The notes under the pieces: model-generated | Database searches by the model: none | Told to the model about the DNA's origin: nothing | Seen by the model: the letters and a program-made list of their open reading frames with translations, nothing else | Made by a program: the position numbers and the translations under genes | Part shown: in pieces, positions 1 to 16,500 of the stretch | Numbering within the stretch: position 1 is the first letter of the stretch | Layout of the letters: each line of letters begins with the position of its first letter | Source: Heterotrichella gracilis | Lineage: Eukaryota; Sar; Xanthophyceae; Tribonematales; Xanthonemataceae | Direction: 5' to 3' | DNA: 64,000 nt | Assembly: GCA_032358255.1 (NCBI GenBank) | Contig: JAULBX010030041.1 | Coordinates: 120,614 to 184,613, forward strand

Positions 1-2725
1 ATGCTGCACCCCTCCTCATCATCATGAGTGCAGCCCTGCTGGGGTGGGCGGTGACTGCTGCTGGCGGGTTTGGGCCCATGCTCTCGACACCCAGCCAGTT
101 TGCTGCGGGAGGGCCGAAGGCTGGCCAGTTTTGGAAGGTTTTCTTCCCCTCTGTGACTGCCAATGTGGGCTTCTGGGCCACGCTCAGCCTCAACATACCA
201 GACTTCACACGGTAGGTTCCGCGAGCACAAATACGAGTAAACAAAAGGTTCCGGTGTATATACTATCACCCTGATAATAAATATGGGCCGCTGGGCCTCC
301 TCAGCCTCAATGTACCAATATATACATCCTGATACTCTGTATTCACAGCAATGGGAGGCTCCAGTCCCACCCCATGCCCCACCACCCACCACCCCCTGGC
401 AGGTTCCCTTCCCCTCGGTGACTGCCAATGTGGGCTTCTGGGCCACGCTCAGCCTCAACATACCAGACTTCACAGGGTAGGTACCGCAAATGCAGATATG
501 CACAAACAAATATATAGATACTATGTGGGCCTCTTGGCCACCCTCGGCCTCGGTATACCAACACATGCATTACGTATATATGGTGATCGCTGCGGGTGGG
601 TGGGTGGTGCGTAGGAAGCATTGGCCAGGCTGAAGCTTCTCACTGCTGTAACTGCTGTAAATTTTATGCAGATATAGGAATGGGAGGCTCCAGTCCCGCC
701 CATGCCTCCTACGCACCACCCAACCGACCGCAGCGGTCACCCCAGCTGTCCCCTTGCCCCACCATCCACCACCCCCTCCTCCCTTCCCTCCCCTGAGCAG
801 GGATCCAGCGTGACCCCCTGGTGGGATAGGCAAAGTGGACCCCCATGACCAACCTCCATCCCTGATGATGGGGGGCACCTTAACTCCCACCCCACCCCAT
901 CACATCACATCAGCCAGCAAAACTGAGCATCCCACCCCATTCCCTCCCCCTCTCCCCTCCCAGGTACGCGCGCAGTCAGCGGGACCAGTTGGCAGGCCAA
1001 GCCATCGGCCTCCCCCTGTTCATGGCGGCATTCACGTTTGTGGGCCTGGCCGTCACCTCCGCCACCGTCTCCATCTATGGCTACCCCATCTCGGACCCCA
1101 TTGTGCTGCTGGGGCGCTTGGAGGGATTCCTGCCCATGGTACTGTCGCTCACAGGTAAGGAAATGAAATGAAAAGAAAAGAGATTGTGGTATGTATCATG
1201 TAAGAAAACAAATTAGAAAGGAAGTAAAACAATGCAGCCTGCCACAATACCGCGCATATGCGTACGTATATGCGTATTTAATCAATGTTGATTATAGTAA
1301 AGGATTGAGCAAACAAAGAGGGCATTGCTCTCCTGCCCCCTGTGTATATGGCGGTCCAACTTTAGGAGCTGAATGCAATGAGATGGTTTGTGCAACCCTC
1401 TATAATATGCCTGCAGGTTTGTTGTTGGCAACCCTGTCCACCAACATTGCGGCAAATGTGGTGGCGCCAGCCAACGCCATTGTGAATTTGGCCCCCAAGA
1501 GCATTTCCTTCACCACGGGGGGCATTGTAACTGCCCTGATTGGCCTGGTCATGATGCCATGGAGGCTCATCCAATCGACACAGGTGTGCTGCAATGGTTA
1601 TTCTATTGGAATTCGAAATAAACACAGTACACAGTAGGGCACAGTACGAGATATTCATACAATGCTTGAGATGTGTGCTGGTGCAGATTCTATTCTTAAT
1701 TATAAAACAGGATGTTGGGACAATGTCATTTGTGTGTTCAAAGCTACCGACAATGGTCTGCGCAACTGGGCAGGGTTTCTTTTATAAGTGGTATCTGCTA
1801 ACTGTGGCAGGGTTGCCAACCCGGGGTGTCATTGTCGTTCATTGCATTGTATGTAACCAGGGTTAGAAATCCATTTGCTGACTGTGTCAGGGCTTCATTT
1901 TCACGTGGCTGATCGGCTACTCTGCGCTCCTGGGCCCAATCGGCGGCATCATCATAGCCGATTACTACATCGTCAGGGGCCGCAAGCTGGACATTGATGG
2001 CCTGTACAGCACAAGGGCGTCAGGACCTTACTGGTATCAGGTGGGTGCGGTGCTGGGTGGTTGCATGCGCATGACCTTAAAAGTCAGCAATGGTTTAGGG
2101 TTTTGGGTGCCATGGTGCACACAATTCCTTCATTGGTGAGGCGCGATCCTGGCTGGTTGTGCTACCATACGTGAACCAACGCCACTCCCTGCACTGTGGG
2201 CTGGTCATATGCAAAGGTGCACGTGTCCGGAATTTACTGATATGAAGTGTTTTTGCCACCGCAGCCTTGCCCTGTGCATTCTCAGTGTGTCCCAGGTAAT
2301 TTAATACATAGCAATCAAACGCACCATGCTGGCTCATACACATGCATACGTGTTATAATGGAAGTGGGATCATTCAGGCAAAATGACTGTGTGCTGCATG
2401 CTCCTTGCGTATTATATCTTTTCTGAGCGGACTGAACACGCATGGATGCATGTGGCAGACTTTCCCGAAATTGATTATATAATTATTCTGTGATCTGTGG
2501 TAGGGTGGCTGGAACTGGGCTGCCCTCATCGCGCTCCTTGCCGGGGTGCTGCCCAGCCTGCCGGGGTTCTACAACGCGCTCACCTCCTCCCCAGTCCCCG
2601 CCATTTTCGTCACCTTGTACTCCTTCGCCTGGTTCGTGGGGTTTGGCGTGGCCCTGGCGGTGTATGCGGCGCTCATGGCGGGGGCAAGAGGGCAGCAGGG
2701 GGTACCACTGGGAGCTGGAGCGTGA
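1..2725 (+). CDS. NCS1-family nucleobase/allantoin transporter (5' end outside window)
   Basis: Membrane symporter of the nucleobase-cation-symport-1 family, which imports uracil, purines, allantoin or related compounds; the substrate cannot be read from sequence. Exons by splice phase: <3-211, 964-1154, 1417-1583, 1891-2040 and 2504-2725. Visible family segments are TPSQF, the [20 protein letters not shown] helix, [21 protein letters not shown] and the helix pair around [12 protein letters not shown], followed by two more hydrophobic stretches ([12 protein letters not shown] and the segment from VPAIFVTLY). All five exons join in frame and end at a TGA. The N-terminal half, including the first helices, lies left of the window. 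The closest plant relative known to me is the plastid transporter PLUTO; that assignment is inference. A spare copy of part of the first exon lies in the first intron (403-476). Family assignment is confident; substrate and location are not. Confidence 0.85.
403..476 (+). repeat. Duplicated NCS1 exon segment, candidate mutually exclusive exon
   Basis: This segment nearly repeats bases 138-211 of the upstream exon and keeps both a splice acceptor (GGCAG before it) and a GTAGGT donor after it. Its translation [17 protein letters not shown]... differs from the first copy only at the edges. If the first exon ended at 137 (a weak AAG|GTTTTC donor), this exon would replace the original in frame. 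Including both would shift the frame. More decayed partial copies are visible near 284-325 and 526-566. Confidence 0.7.
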
Positions 2726-3754
2726 AGCAAGCTGCAAAAGCTGCAATGTTTTTGACAGCTGTACCAGTACTGGCATTCTATGGTCCATGATCAGCAGCGG
2801 CAACTCACTATTGACTTGGCAACGTGGGAGGTCATCCACATTGGCACCACACTGTGATCTTATCTACACCGGCCTATTGTGGATGCGGTGCCGCGCGTGC
2901 CTGGCAGGTCCTGGGGCAAAAGGGCAGCTGCTGCAGCGGATACCATTGGCAGCAAACCACCAAAAATGGCTTTCACCCGCACGCCCACATCCAAATGTTC
3001 ATTGTTCATTTTCAGCATTGAAGTCTCATATATTTAAAAAGGATCGCACTGCAAAGTTTGATCGCAACGATTCACTGGCGCCTCTTTACAAGGTGTCCAG
3101 ATCAGCATGTACCACAATCCAATTAGTACAACTTTTCTTTTGTGTCATGCGGACAATCATTGTGCTCTTTCCAAAAATCTACCAACTGTTGCTACGCAAT
3201 GCGCACAGCCTTCAATGTTGCCGCGACGTAGGCGGCAGAATACCGTGACTCACTCCATTGCTTTTTTCTTGTGATCATTTGGAAAACTCGACGTTCAAAA
3301 CTGCTTTGTAGTACTTAGCCCCTTGATCCTAAAATGAAAACGATAGCCCATTGTTATGTCAAAAATTGTAAGCTTGCTGAAGGTACAGCAAACATTATGC
3401 TGCATGCATGGAGTCACAACGTTCACAAATGAAACAGTCTGCTAGCAGTGAGTCATAAACGTACACGTCAGCAACTTCGAGCTACCCACCAACTGTAACT
3501 GAGATTTCCTGCCCAACGTCTACCTGAAAAATCCAGTCATATTTGTATATAGAAGGTGTATGCATTGCTTGGTACATCTAGCCATATTCCATCAACAAGC
3601 CATTCTAATTTGGTTCAAAAACAAAATTCATTCAACCCTCGCAACTCCACCACAAAACCGCTCACCCCTCTAGGACTGACCCTACCCAATCAGGGGACAC
3701 TCACTGGACCATGCGCACATGGCCACCCACTAAGACACCATGGGAGGGGCGCCG
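2726..3754. other. Intergenic, convergent 3' flanks
   Basis: Spacer between two genes that end towards each other. It should hold both 3' UTRs. AT-rich stretches are present but no gene, structured RNA or clear repeat was recognised. Long open frames here are overlapping shadows with no family signature. Confidence 0.5.
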
Positions 3755-7343
<3,589 letters not shown>

Positions 7344-8244
7344 TCACATGGACATGGCCACATGCACTGGCAGGCCAACATGTGGGTCCACATCGGGTGC
7401 AAACCCATTCAGTTACAAAACGGCGCAAGAGCCGAGTGGGACCAGCATGTGCATTATAATATCGTCCGACAGGAGTGCACACACGTATTATATGTGTGAG
7501 TGCCCTAGTTTTACCACTGAAGGGCCCCTACTAGGGGCGTGGAGGGCAATTTAAAGCAAAACAAGCAGCCCCTTACCCCGAGGCTGAACAGGCTTTATGT
7601 CGCTGTGATACCAGCCAGCGCCCCACTGTTCTTGTGCTGTCATCGTCGCTACCCCACTGTTCCGGTGTCGTGAAAGCTCGCGCAAGAATGTTTTAGCAGC
7701 GCTCAGCTGACCTGCTCGCATGGCTTGGTGTGGGTGGTGGGTATCTTTTCAACGCAGAATTTTGCTCGGAGTTTCGACACTGTTGACGGGTGGCTATTGG
7801 TGCCCTCGTCTGGTCGGGATACAACTGGGCACCATGTCTTCTCATGGTATCCGATGACAGTGGGCGAGAGTGTCAACAGGTCCCCGCCTCAGTGGTTTGT
7901 GGGCTCGCCAAACATGGTCAGAACACAAAGACTGTGTCACCGACTGCATACCAGTGTATCGGGGTTCACTGCTTTGCCTTTCGACGTAAACATGCTGAGT
8001 CCGCTTGTATATGCATGCATTCAGCCGTATTGCAATCCCCTTGACGAACTTCAAATTTTGAAGCAGTTGACCCACCTGTTTTTTGTGAAAAGACAACTCG
8101 TAGCTCTCTGCGTTTGATTGCCCACGCTGTGTTGACCTGCTGCGCCTTTGCAGCCATCGTTCTTGACCCAGTCGCCTGATTGCTGCGGTGGTGGGGCATT
8201 GCTGAGCGAACCAGTGTCCAGTGTGCGTTTCCGAGCATGGGCGT
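7344..8244. other. Divergent intergenic region, thiolase and EF-hand gene promoters
   Basis: Spacer between two divergently transcribed genes, so both promoters should lie here. No TATA element or operator could be assigned with confidence. An open frame of about 130 codons (7725-8117, +) has no recognisable protein signature and is probably 5' UTR or chance. Confidence 0.4.
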
Positions 8245-11200
8245 ATGGTGACAGCCACTACCATGGCGACAACGAAAACCACACCAGTAACCGCGCTGGA
8301 CAGCTTCGACGCAGCTTCAAGCCTTCTTGGCGACTTGGACAACACAAGAGCAGCCCTTGGCAGAAATCTAGGCTCGTGGAAGGATCACCTGAGCCAAGAA
8401 CTTGAGGTGGGAAACTCCGGAACCGAACACCACTCCTGAACGTACCTCACCCACGATAGGCTAACAATGGCCTCCCTATCTACTAGGAGATACGGTCAAG
8501 AAGTGCAGAAGCTTACGACTCTCAGCAGGATGACGTGGGGCGGAGGTACGGTATGCTGTCTGCAGCCAATATGCATGGATAACCAGAGGTACCACTGCTG
8601 CTGACCCCTTCTTGCACACCTGCAGAGGAGTACTGCTTCTAACCAGAGCGGACCTATGGGATGCTTTGGCTGAAGGCCTGGTTGACACTCTATACTCCAC
8701 GCAAGGTGCTGCATCGGCAAATGTGCTGCAGGTAAGCTGCCCTCCACCTAGTGCTGCTCACCTGCTGTTGACCGCTTGCCTGCCGTCCCTTTATGCCACC
8801 TGTGTGGTTCAGGGCCTGAGGGTGTACGTCAACGACACTCTGGAGGGCTGGCAGAACCTCCTGGAGCTGCAGGAAAGGCGCGTTCAGGTACAGTGAATAG
8901 ACACTAGGAGGAAGGCGTCACACAGGGACTGGTTTGGGGAGTCTTCTGACACATTCCAAGGATGCAGCCAGAATAGCAGTCAGTCCTACATGCCTTGCGC
9001 CAACCAGCAATGTCCTGACACTGCTTATATCATCTGACACTAAAAGCTGTGTATCGCAGGAGATCCAGGGCGCGGAGCATGCGCAGGCAGACAAAGCACA
9101 GGCAGACGTGCAGCGCTTGGAAAAGGAGGTTCTGAGGCTGCAGGATGAGAACACGGTAAGGCAGCCAACTCGCTGTGGGTCTTGCCTCTACCCTACAGGC
9201 ATAGGGCATGTAAACCCTAAACCCTTCATCACTGTGCTGTTGTAATTATCTCTTATTGCCGCAGAGGTTGTGCGCGCAAGCCGATGGGCTGGAGAAGGCC
9301 AACAAAGCCATATCAGAGGAGTTCCAGGTGTTCTTCAACAAGGCGATCTCGCTGGGCCAAAGCGCGCTGGCCCAGAGTGGTGCCACTGCCGAAGACACCC
9401 AATCGGGGCTGCCCATCAGCACTGTGCTTGCACCGGCGCCACTGCAGGAGCGGTCTACCAATGCCCCTGCACCTCAGCACCAGCCTGCCCACAGCAGCAA
9501 GGCACCCGCTGCAGTGAAGGTGCTGAAAGGCAACGGGTTGCCCAAGAAGACCAGGAAGCAGGCTGCCCAGGCACCTTCCTCACCAACAGGGTATGGCCAC
9601 AAGATTTGTGAACACCCTCCCCACCCACAGCACATGAGTTGTTTCTTTCTCAAATGAAGGTTGTGAGGACCATCAATACAACCTTCATGCAGATGTATTC
9701 CTCCATTTTATTCTTTTTCCTTTGAAATGGTGGGAGGTGGGTGCATAAAGACTAATGCATGGGGGCTGGGGTGCTTTCAGGGCCGCAGCCAGGCCTCAGG
9801 AACCAAGGGAGGTGACCGTGAACCAGCTGCGGGAGCTGATGAAGGACGTGATGGATGCCAAGCAGCGCTGCGACGCCAAGCTGCCCGCCACGCAGACCGC
9901 GCGCGAGACGCTGCCCCAGTTCTTCGACAGCTTCCTGAACAACAAGTTTGGGCTGCGGCCGCTGGTGCTGGATTGGCTCAAGGCCTACACAGCGGCCATT
10001 GACAGCTTTGCAAAGGATGACGTGGAGGTGGCCATGTTCCGCAAGGTGGGTGAGACAGTATAGCAGGTTTTATGGATCTGCCCAGTGGCTCATGTGGCTT
10101 CATGCATGTGGCTGAAGGTTTAATGGACATGGCATGGTTACTTTGTTGCATGTATTTTAAATTTGCAGTTAGATGCATCATGATGCAATAATGAATAGTT
10201 CCGAAATGTGGGCAAGCTGCTCTTTTAGTGCACACGACTGCATGCATGCGGCTGCTGCAACAATGCACAGAGCTGCTGCCTGCGATCTGCCTGGCGCAGT
10301 GCATGTAGGTGCTGCTTCAGTGCACACGTGTCAACAAAAAGTCAATCGGTTGCTTACATTCTTGCATTACAGCAAAATTGTATTAGTATGACTTGCATAA
10401 GCCACGTAGGATTATCCTGGCAGTGATTGCACTTTTTACTGACGTCCTGCTGGATCAGGTCAGCCCATGTGGCCCACGGCCTTTTCTTTATTTTTTATTT
10501 GTACCAAACAAGATTCAGTATGGTGCTTGATTCATGCCATGCCACATGCACTAATTTTTACAACGGGCTGATAAATAGACAGGCACAAAAGCGCACAGCA
10601 GCCAGTGCAGCCATGCACGTTGTCGCACCATGACAACACAGCAATTCGTCCACTCCTAAATTGTTACCACGCAGGGCCTGCGTTTTTTCCAAGTACAACA
10701 CATATGCAATTCATAATACATGTATTAACAAACACATATGTGCTTATGTGGTGAAGCGTTACGCTATTTTATCGTCCCTACCGCAGATGCTGGGCAACGA
10801 GCTTGAGGAGGAGTTTTGGGCGCAGCAGCAGCAGTTCCGGCAGAGCTCCGCCACCCTCCTGCGCCTGCTGGCCCAGCAGCGCAACCCTCTCAAGGGTGAG
10901 GCGGAGGTGGAGGCGATGGTGAAGGGCTACCTGGAGGGACACGCCAAGCTGCCGCAGGTGGGAGGGGCTGGGTCTAGGGTTTGCACTGCTGCTGTAGCAT
11001 GATGAAAGTGTAGATGTCCAGCCTGAGCACATTTCTGAGTAGGAAGGGTGGACCGCAATTAATGATTGGTTATGTATGTCCCAATGACGGGGTTGTGTCC
11101 GTTAGCCTCCTATACCTGCAAGCCTGCAACCGGCAATGTGCAACAGAGGGCACCTCGGAACCTCACAGTAGGGTAACCCAGAACCCTAAGCTAGGGCACA

Positions 11201-11977
11201 TTTGTAACCCACAATGCAACCACGTGACAGCTGTTAGTTTTACTAAACCAATTACGTGGATATCCACCTCGCAGGCCGTGTGGATGGAGCTGGTGGAGCG
11301 GCTGTACAAGCCCAAGGATGTGGTAGCTATCCAGCACCACGTGCGCACTCTGGCGGCCAGCAAGCAGCAAGCAGCGGCAGCTGCCAAGAAGGGCAGCCGG
11401 GCTGCAACTGCTGCCATCACGGCCTCCAAGAAGCCCATGGGCACCGAGCTGCCGTGGTTTGACTTCATGCACTTCCTCATGTGGCGCAACCTGGAGGTGC
11501 ACGAGCGCGCGCTGGCGCCGGTGGTGGATGCGTTCAAGCGGGTGGGTGGCGGCGGGGGATTGTCTGTGCAAGCCTGCCATGATATGACATGTAACATATA
11601 CTTAAGTGCATGTATTTTTGGGGGATTTAAATTTTCTAAGTTGCTCTTATTTCAGTCATTTTCTAGTACTTTTCTAGTACGGTGATCTTCCAAATCAATT
11701 TTTTGCAGTCAGTACAAAAAGTCTTTAGGTGGCAAATGACACCCTCCCCCCCTGCTCCGCCCCTCAGGTCGACCAGGCCAACCAGGGCTTTTTGTCGCAC
11801 GGCCAGTTCGGCTCCTTCTGCACCGCCATCAACCCCGCCATCACCCCCAAGGAGGTGGAGGTGCTGCTGGCCACCATGGACCCGCCCGGCAGCGGCCGCG
11901 TCACCTTCTCCACATGCGCATTCACGCTGGCGGCGGAGCTCACACGCATCATGGAGCAGCTGCCGCTGGCGCTGTGA
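8245..11977 (+). CDS. Conserved coiled-coil protein with C-terminal degenerate EF-hand pair
   Basis: Exons: 8245-8406, 8487-8545, 8626-8731, 8813-8887, 9060-9155, 9265-9590, 9781-10045, 10787-10957, 11275-11541 and 11768-11977; every junction keeps frame, giving about 578 residues. The N-terminal third is helical with Glu/Gln/Lys-rich coiled coil (DVQRLEKEVLRLQDEN). It is followed by a low-complexity Pro/Ala linker, then a domain with LPQFFDSFLNNKFGLRPLVL and helices rich in Glu and Gln. The C-terminus has two EF-hand-like loops (DQANQGFLS and DPPGSGRVTF) that lack several calcium ligands. The middle block resembles, from memory, a conserved protein of flagellated protists, so a ciliary or cytoskeletal role is possible but unproven. 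Start chosen at the ATG at 8245 because the exon ends in phase with the next; a second in-frame ATG lies six codons later. Confidence 0.75.
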
Positions 11978-12550
11978 CCACGCAGACGTTGTGGGCAGCT
12001 GCTACTGGGAGACAGGGGCAGCGGTGGTGGAAGGAAAGCATGGGGCGGCTGCCACTGGAAGTTTGAGGGAGGGGCACGGTGGTGGAGTGCATCTGATGCA
12101 CCTTCATGGGCCAGCAGGCGCTGGCGCTGTGGGTGGGTTGCAGCCAAGCCGGGGCGCATCAATGAGGACTCCAGGCTGGGGCTGGCGCTGTGATGCGGGA
12201 CTAACTATAAGCTGTGAGTGAAGCTCCCCCGCATCATGGAGCAGCTGGCGCCGGCGCTGTGAGCAGGCAGACATTTGGGCGGCTGCCACTGGGAATGTGA
12301 GAGAGGGACGGCATGGGGCAGCAGGCCCTTGCGCTGTGGGTGGGTTGCAGCCAAGCTGGTAGGCGCTACAGGGGACTCCAGGCAGCTGGGGCTGGCGTTG
12401 TGAATGGGGCTGCGGTGGCTGGCCCGGCAAAGGGTAAATTACCGTGGAAGGGTCAAAAAAGGCGTGCATCATCATGACGGGGCAGCTGCCACAGGCGCTG
12501 TGGGCACGCGCATTAGTAGGCAGCTGCTGCTGCCACTGGGAGCCTCGTCA
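11948..12550 (+). repeat. Imperfect tandem copies of the gene's stop-codon region
   Basis: The end of the last exon (CATCATGGAGCAGCTG ... GCGCTGTGA) and the sequence after it recur near 12233 and 12471, each followed by a related 'GGCGGCTGCCACTGGGA' segment. A second element (GGGTGGGTTGCAGCCAAGC) recurs near 12128 and 12339. Units are roughly 240-285 bp and diverged by point changes and indels. They lie in the 3' flank or UTR and are not in a continuous frame. Confidence 0.65.
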
Positions 12551-13544
12551 TCATGCGGCATGGCCAGATGGCTCAGCCCGCATTGAAAGGACCAGATGTT
12601 GCTGTGGGCGGGGTGCGCTGTACATGTAACCGATGTGCAGCCACTGGCCATGTGAGTGGGATCCAGTGTGAAGGGAGCGGTTGCAGTTGATATGCCCTCG
12701 TTGCAAGTTGACTTTAGAATAATTATCATACATTAATGTATCTTGAAACCAGTTTCATGAGACTGGTCAGACTGTGATGATCATGATTGACAGGCAACAA
12801 TGTGACATCACACGTCATGGCCACCGCAAATTGCCAATGACACCTTTGAATTGTATTTTTGCTTCCCTCAGGCTGGCAATATGGATTGACTTGTGAAGCT
12901 GCAAATTACATATTAATAATGTGGCGTGCAGTGAAAATGTGCAGCCTGCCATGACCCGCCACTGTGGCTGAAATGCTGTTGGGCATATGCTCCAGCTAAT
13001 AGTATTGCAATTTCCGAAATGAGTCAATTTTGTAACTTTGAAATGGCGCCCCAGCAGAAAACGATCTCCCATTGTATAAATGCATGAAATGGCAGACGTG
13101 TGCAACAAGTGGGCTAAGTCATACATGTCAAAAGCTTTCATCACTGGCCCAGGCTACAAATTATCTGTATGCGAGGCAATTCTTAAACCTAGACTACATT
13201 GTCAATGAAAAGTTACGGCGGTGCAAACACCACGACAATTACTGTCAATTTTATGATGGTATATACCGTACTGGTACTGTACATATAGGGACCTTTTCCA
13301 GCAAGACCTCAAGTCGCGTAGGAACAATATGTTGTATAAACCCTGCCAGGAAAGAGCTTCTTGGTGCCACATGTGCAAGACTGACTGCTAATCTGGCTGT
13401 ATTGCTGGTATGTAACTGACTAACTAAATGTATAGGGTAGAAAGGGAAAACGAAAGCAGACGCACAAAGGTGGAGTGAAATTGCCCTGCTGCGGCCCAGT
13501 GGCCACCATAACCAGCTGGGGAACACTGGGTATATTTGCCCACC
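12551..13544. other. Intergenic, convergent 3' flanks, with one dispersed repeat
   Basis: No gene recognised. The only structured item is a ~90 bp segment at 13341-13430 that recurs at 33999-34075 and, more diverged, at 48285-48354. Confidence 0.5.
13341..13430. repeat. Dispersed repeat, copy A
   Basis: Shares CCAGGAAAGAGCT and GCTAATCTGGCTGTATTGCTGG with the copy inside the PP2C intron, and the GACTGCTA...CTGGCT core with the copy near 48.3 kb. Short, non-coding, probably part of a mobile-element family; no termini or target duplication could be defined. Confidence 0.6.
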
Positions 13545-16500
13545 CTAACAGGACACTATCTGCACCGGTGGGTACCCCGGCCTAGAGTTGATGGCCGCCA
13601 GCGCACACACATCCGCTGCCGTCCCCGTCACAGTCACACAGGCCAGGCTGGTGCAGGCCTGCGCAAGCCTCTTGATGCCTGCATGCGTGATGCGCTGGCA
13701 GCCCGACAGGTCCACCGTGGTGATGGAGTCGCACCACACCCAGCCCCAGGTGTACTGCCCCACGTTGTCGAAAGCGGCGTCCGTCAGGCCTGCAGGGACA
13801 GCGATGGGGCCGTTGAACGCGTTGCTGGGCATGAGGCATGTACTCCTGCTGCGCAATCAAAACAAGCAAGCCCAGGTGTCTCCACAGATAACCTGTAGTG
13901 CACCAGATGAGCGCACGGATTGGCTAAGGCACACACTATAGTGGGTAGTGGATACCGTGCCATCCTCACCCCTTGAACTGACACCAGACTAATGGCATTG
14001 TGTGCGCATGCTCATACCTGTACAGCCGCTGAGCGAGAGGTGCTGCAGGCTGTAGAGGCCCTCCAGCGCGCCCACCACCGCACCAGTCAAGAGCGGCAGC
14101 CTTTCCAGCAGCAGGGTGCGCAGCTTGGGCAAACCGGACAGGATCTGGGTGACTGCAGCGTCTGTCAGCTGGGGACAGCCAGACAGCGACAGCCACTCCA
14201 GCCCTGTGCACTGTGATATCTCTCCCGCATTCTGCAGGCAGGACACAGGGGGTTTCAACGAGCTGGTCAGGGTTGCTGCATGCGTGGTCAAACAGCTGTG
14301 GTGCCAAAGTCTTCAATATACAAGTTCCTGTACGACAGGACGCTTGCAGGGAACTGTGCCAAGGGATGTCCACTCACAAATGCCATTGCATATGCACAGT
14401 GTGGGCACATGCAGGGCACCTGCAGACCTGTGAGTGCAAGTTTTCGGCTGTGCTGCCTGCTTTAGTTGGTTGCCCACAATACACAGGTGCAAGTGCCCTA
14501 CCTTAGGGTGCAGGTTTGTGCAGCCGGTGAGGTCCAGGTGGCGCAAGGAGGGCGCACAGCAGTGCAGGTTGGACAGTGCGCGCACGGAAGGGCTCTGCTC
14601 CTGTGCACAGGCAAGGGGCAAAGCAGTGAGGCTCATGAAGTGTGGGCAGGGCTGGTGTATGTAAGCCCACACAGTTCTCTGCAACATTTCAATGGGGTGG
14701 AGGATACTGCGCGCTGTTTAGACAAGTCTAAGCTACCTGCAGGACCACTCAAATATACCCCCCTTTGCTCACAGGTAGTTCACAGCTTCACGACTGGGAC
14801 CTACTGGACCAGCCAACGAAGGTAGCGCTTGGAGGCTGCAAGTTCCTGCTTGCATTAGCAAGGGATCCGAACGGCGTGGACTGGAAGACTGACGCTTTGA
14901 AACTCCCCGTAAACAGCACAAGTGTCGCTGCAAACTGGTCCCTGGGTTGCCCCCCCATGGCACGACCTGGCGTGGAGGTGCTCGACAGCAGGGGCAATTG
15001 TGCATGTAAGCACAGGGGAATAGGATTCTCGTCCCATGCTCGATAGTTTGGTTAAACCATGCGTGCGGCATGTCCTTCAGACGTTGTTTACCGAGTCCTT
15101 CGAAAAAGTTCAACGCTCTGAACATAATAGATGCAAATTCCAACCCTGCCACTGTCCCTCCCTCGTAGTCTAGGTGGTTAGGATATGCGGCTTTCACCCG
15201 CACGACCCGGGTTCGAGTCCCGGCGTGGGAACATACCTTTTGCAGTTGAGCTTGTGCTTTTTTGCTTTAGAACTCTTATATTTTATGGTTGGCGGGATGC
15301 AGGCTTCCTCTAACCACACTCTGTTTGCTATACTGCTGTATTGCGAGTAAATTGCCCATACATGCAACAACTGTGTGGCACACTGCATGTGCCACTGACG
15401 AGGGTAAAACATGGCAAATAAAATCCATGACACACTGTCATTTCCCCGGACCTTACCAAGTCCACACCGTGACAAAGATAAACCGTGGCAACCCAGCACA
15501 CAGGTGCAACACACCAGTTTCGCCCCCACAACTTACCCGGTCATGCGGGCGCGCCAAACGGTGCGTCCACCAGTCAGCTGCCGCTGCCCCCACAAGCGGT
15601 GACAGGAGCTGTGCACCGCCACCGCTGCTGCCAGAGCCCACCAGCCTCCCGTCCAGGCACAGCTGTGAGGTAAAGGGGGTGAGCCTGGGTCCCGCAGGTG
15701 GGATTGTGAGCGGTCCTTGCCCTGCACATGGTGCCCCGCTGGTGCTGCAAGCAAATTGCTGCACCACTGCTCTGGCCAGTGGTGACAGCAGGTCCACACC
15801 TGAACGCAACAAAAGCATCCCCTGTTGTCCCCTGTCGTGGATTTGATGCATTCAAATGAAACCCGCCATATCTGATGACACACGAATCACTTCATCACAC
15901 AATGTCAATGCCACGCACCAGATCATGACCCCTTGAATTCGCACACAGGTTGCAGGCTAAGAACTAATGACGTGCACCAGCCGGCGCCCAGCATACAGTA
16001 TGCAATATGTGCATTATCATTTCACTTATCATTACATTTACAAGCATATGCATGACCCTTGCCGAACAGGGATGCTGCATCGCCCCACACTTCACTACCA
16101 CAGCAGGGTGGCTGGCACAGGGCGCCAGGTCTGCACAACCCACATACATGGCGCATGGCAGTTGCGCACGCACCTCCTAGATCCGACGGTTGAGGCGGCA
16201 GCAAGTGCCACCGCACGTGCTGCAGGAGTGCACCGTGCGCAGCAGCAGATATCCCAGCCGCCACCCGCCCAACACCCGCTCCTGCTGTACACACACCCTC
16301 CTCAGCGCCTGCATTGCTGGGGCTCGGTGCGGCGCCATAGGGCGCTGCCTCGGCTTGTTGCGCGGTGCACCAATGGAGTAGGTGGTTGAGCAGCGCCCTC
16401 TCCGAGGTGACGGTGATGTCGTTGCCACGCCGCGCCAGGAGGGTTTCCAGCAGATGCCGCTCAAGAGAGGCAAACCCTGGAGAAACAAACGGCATTTGCA

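Noticed and set aside
2490-3248. 252-codon open frame (+) at the end of the NCS1 gene
   Set aside because: It overlaps the last NCS1 exon in another frame and has no recognisable motif; the exon's own frame carries the conserved helices.
7842-8345. 167-codon open frame (-) upstream of the EF-hand gene
   Set aside because: No family signature, and it overlaps the first exon of a supported gene on the other strand.
11014-11685. 223-codon open frame (+)
   Set aside because: It is read-through of introns around a real EF-hand-gene exon (11275-11541); only the exon part is protein-like.
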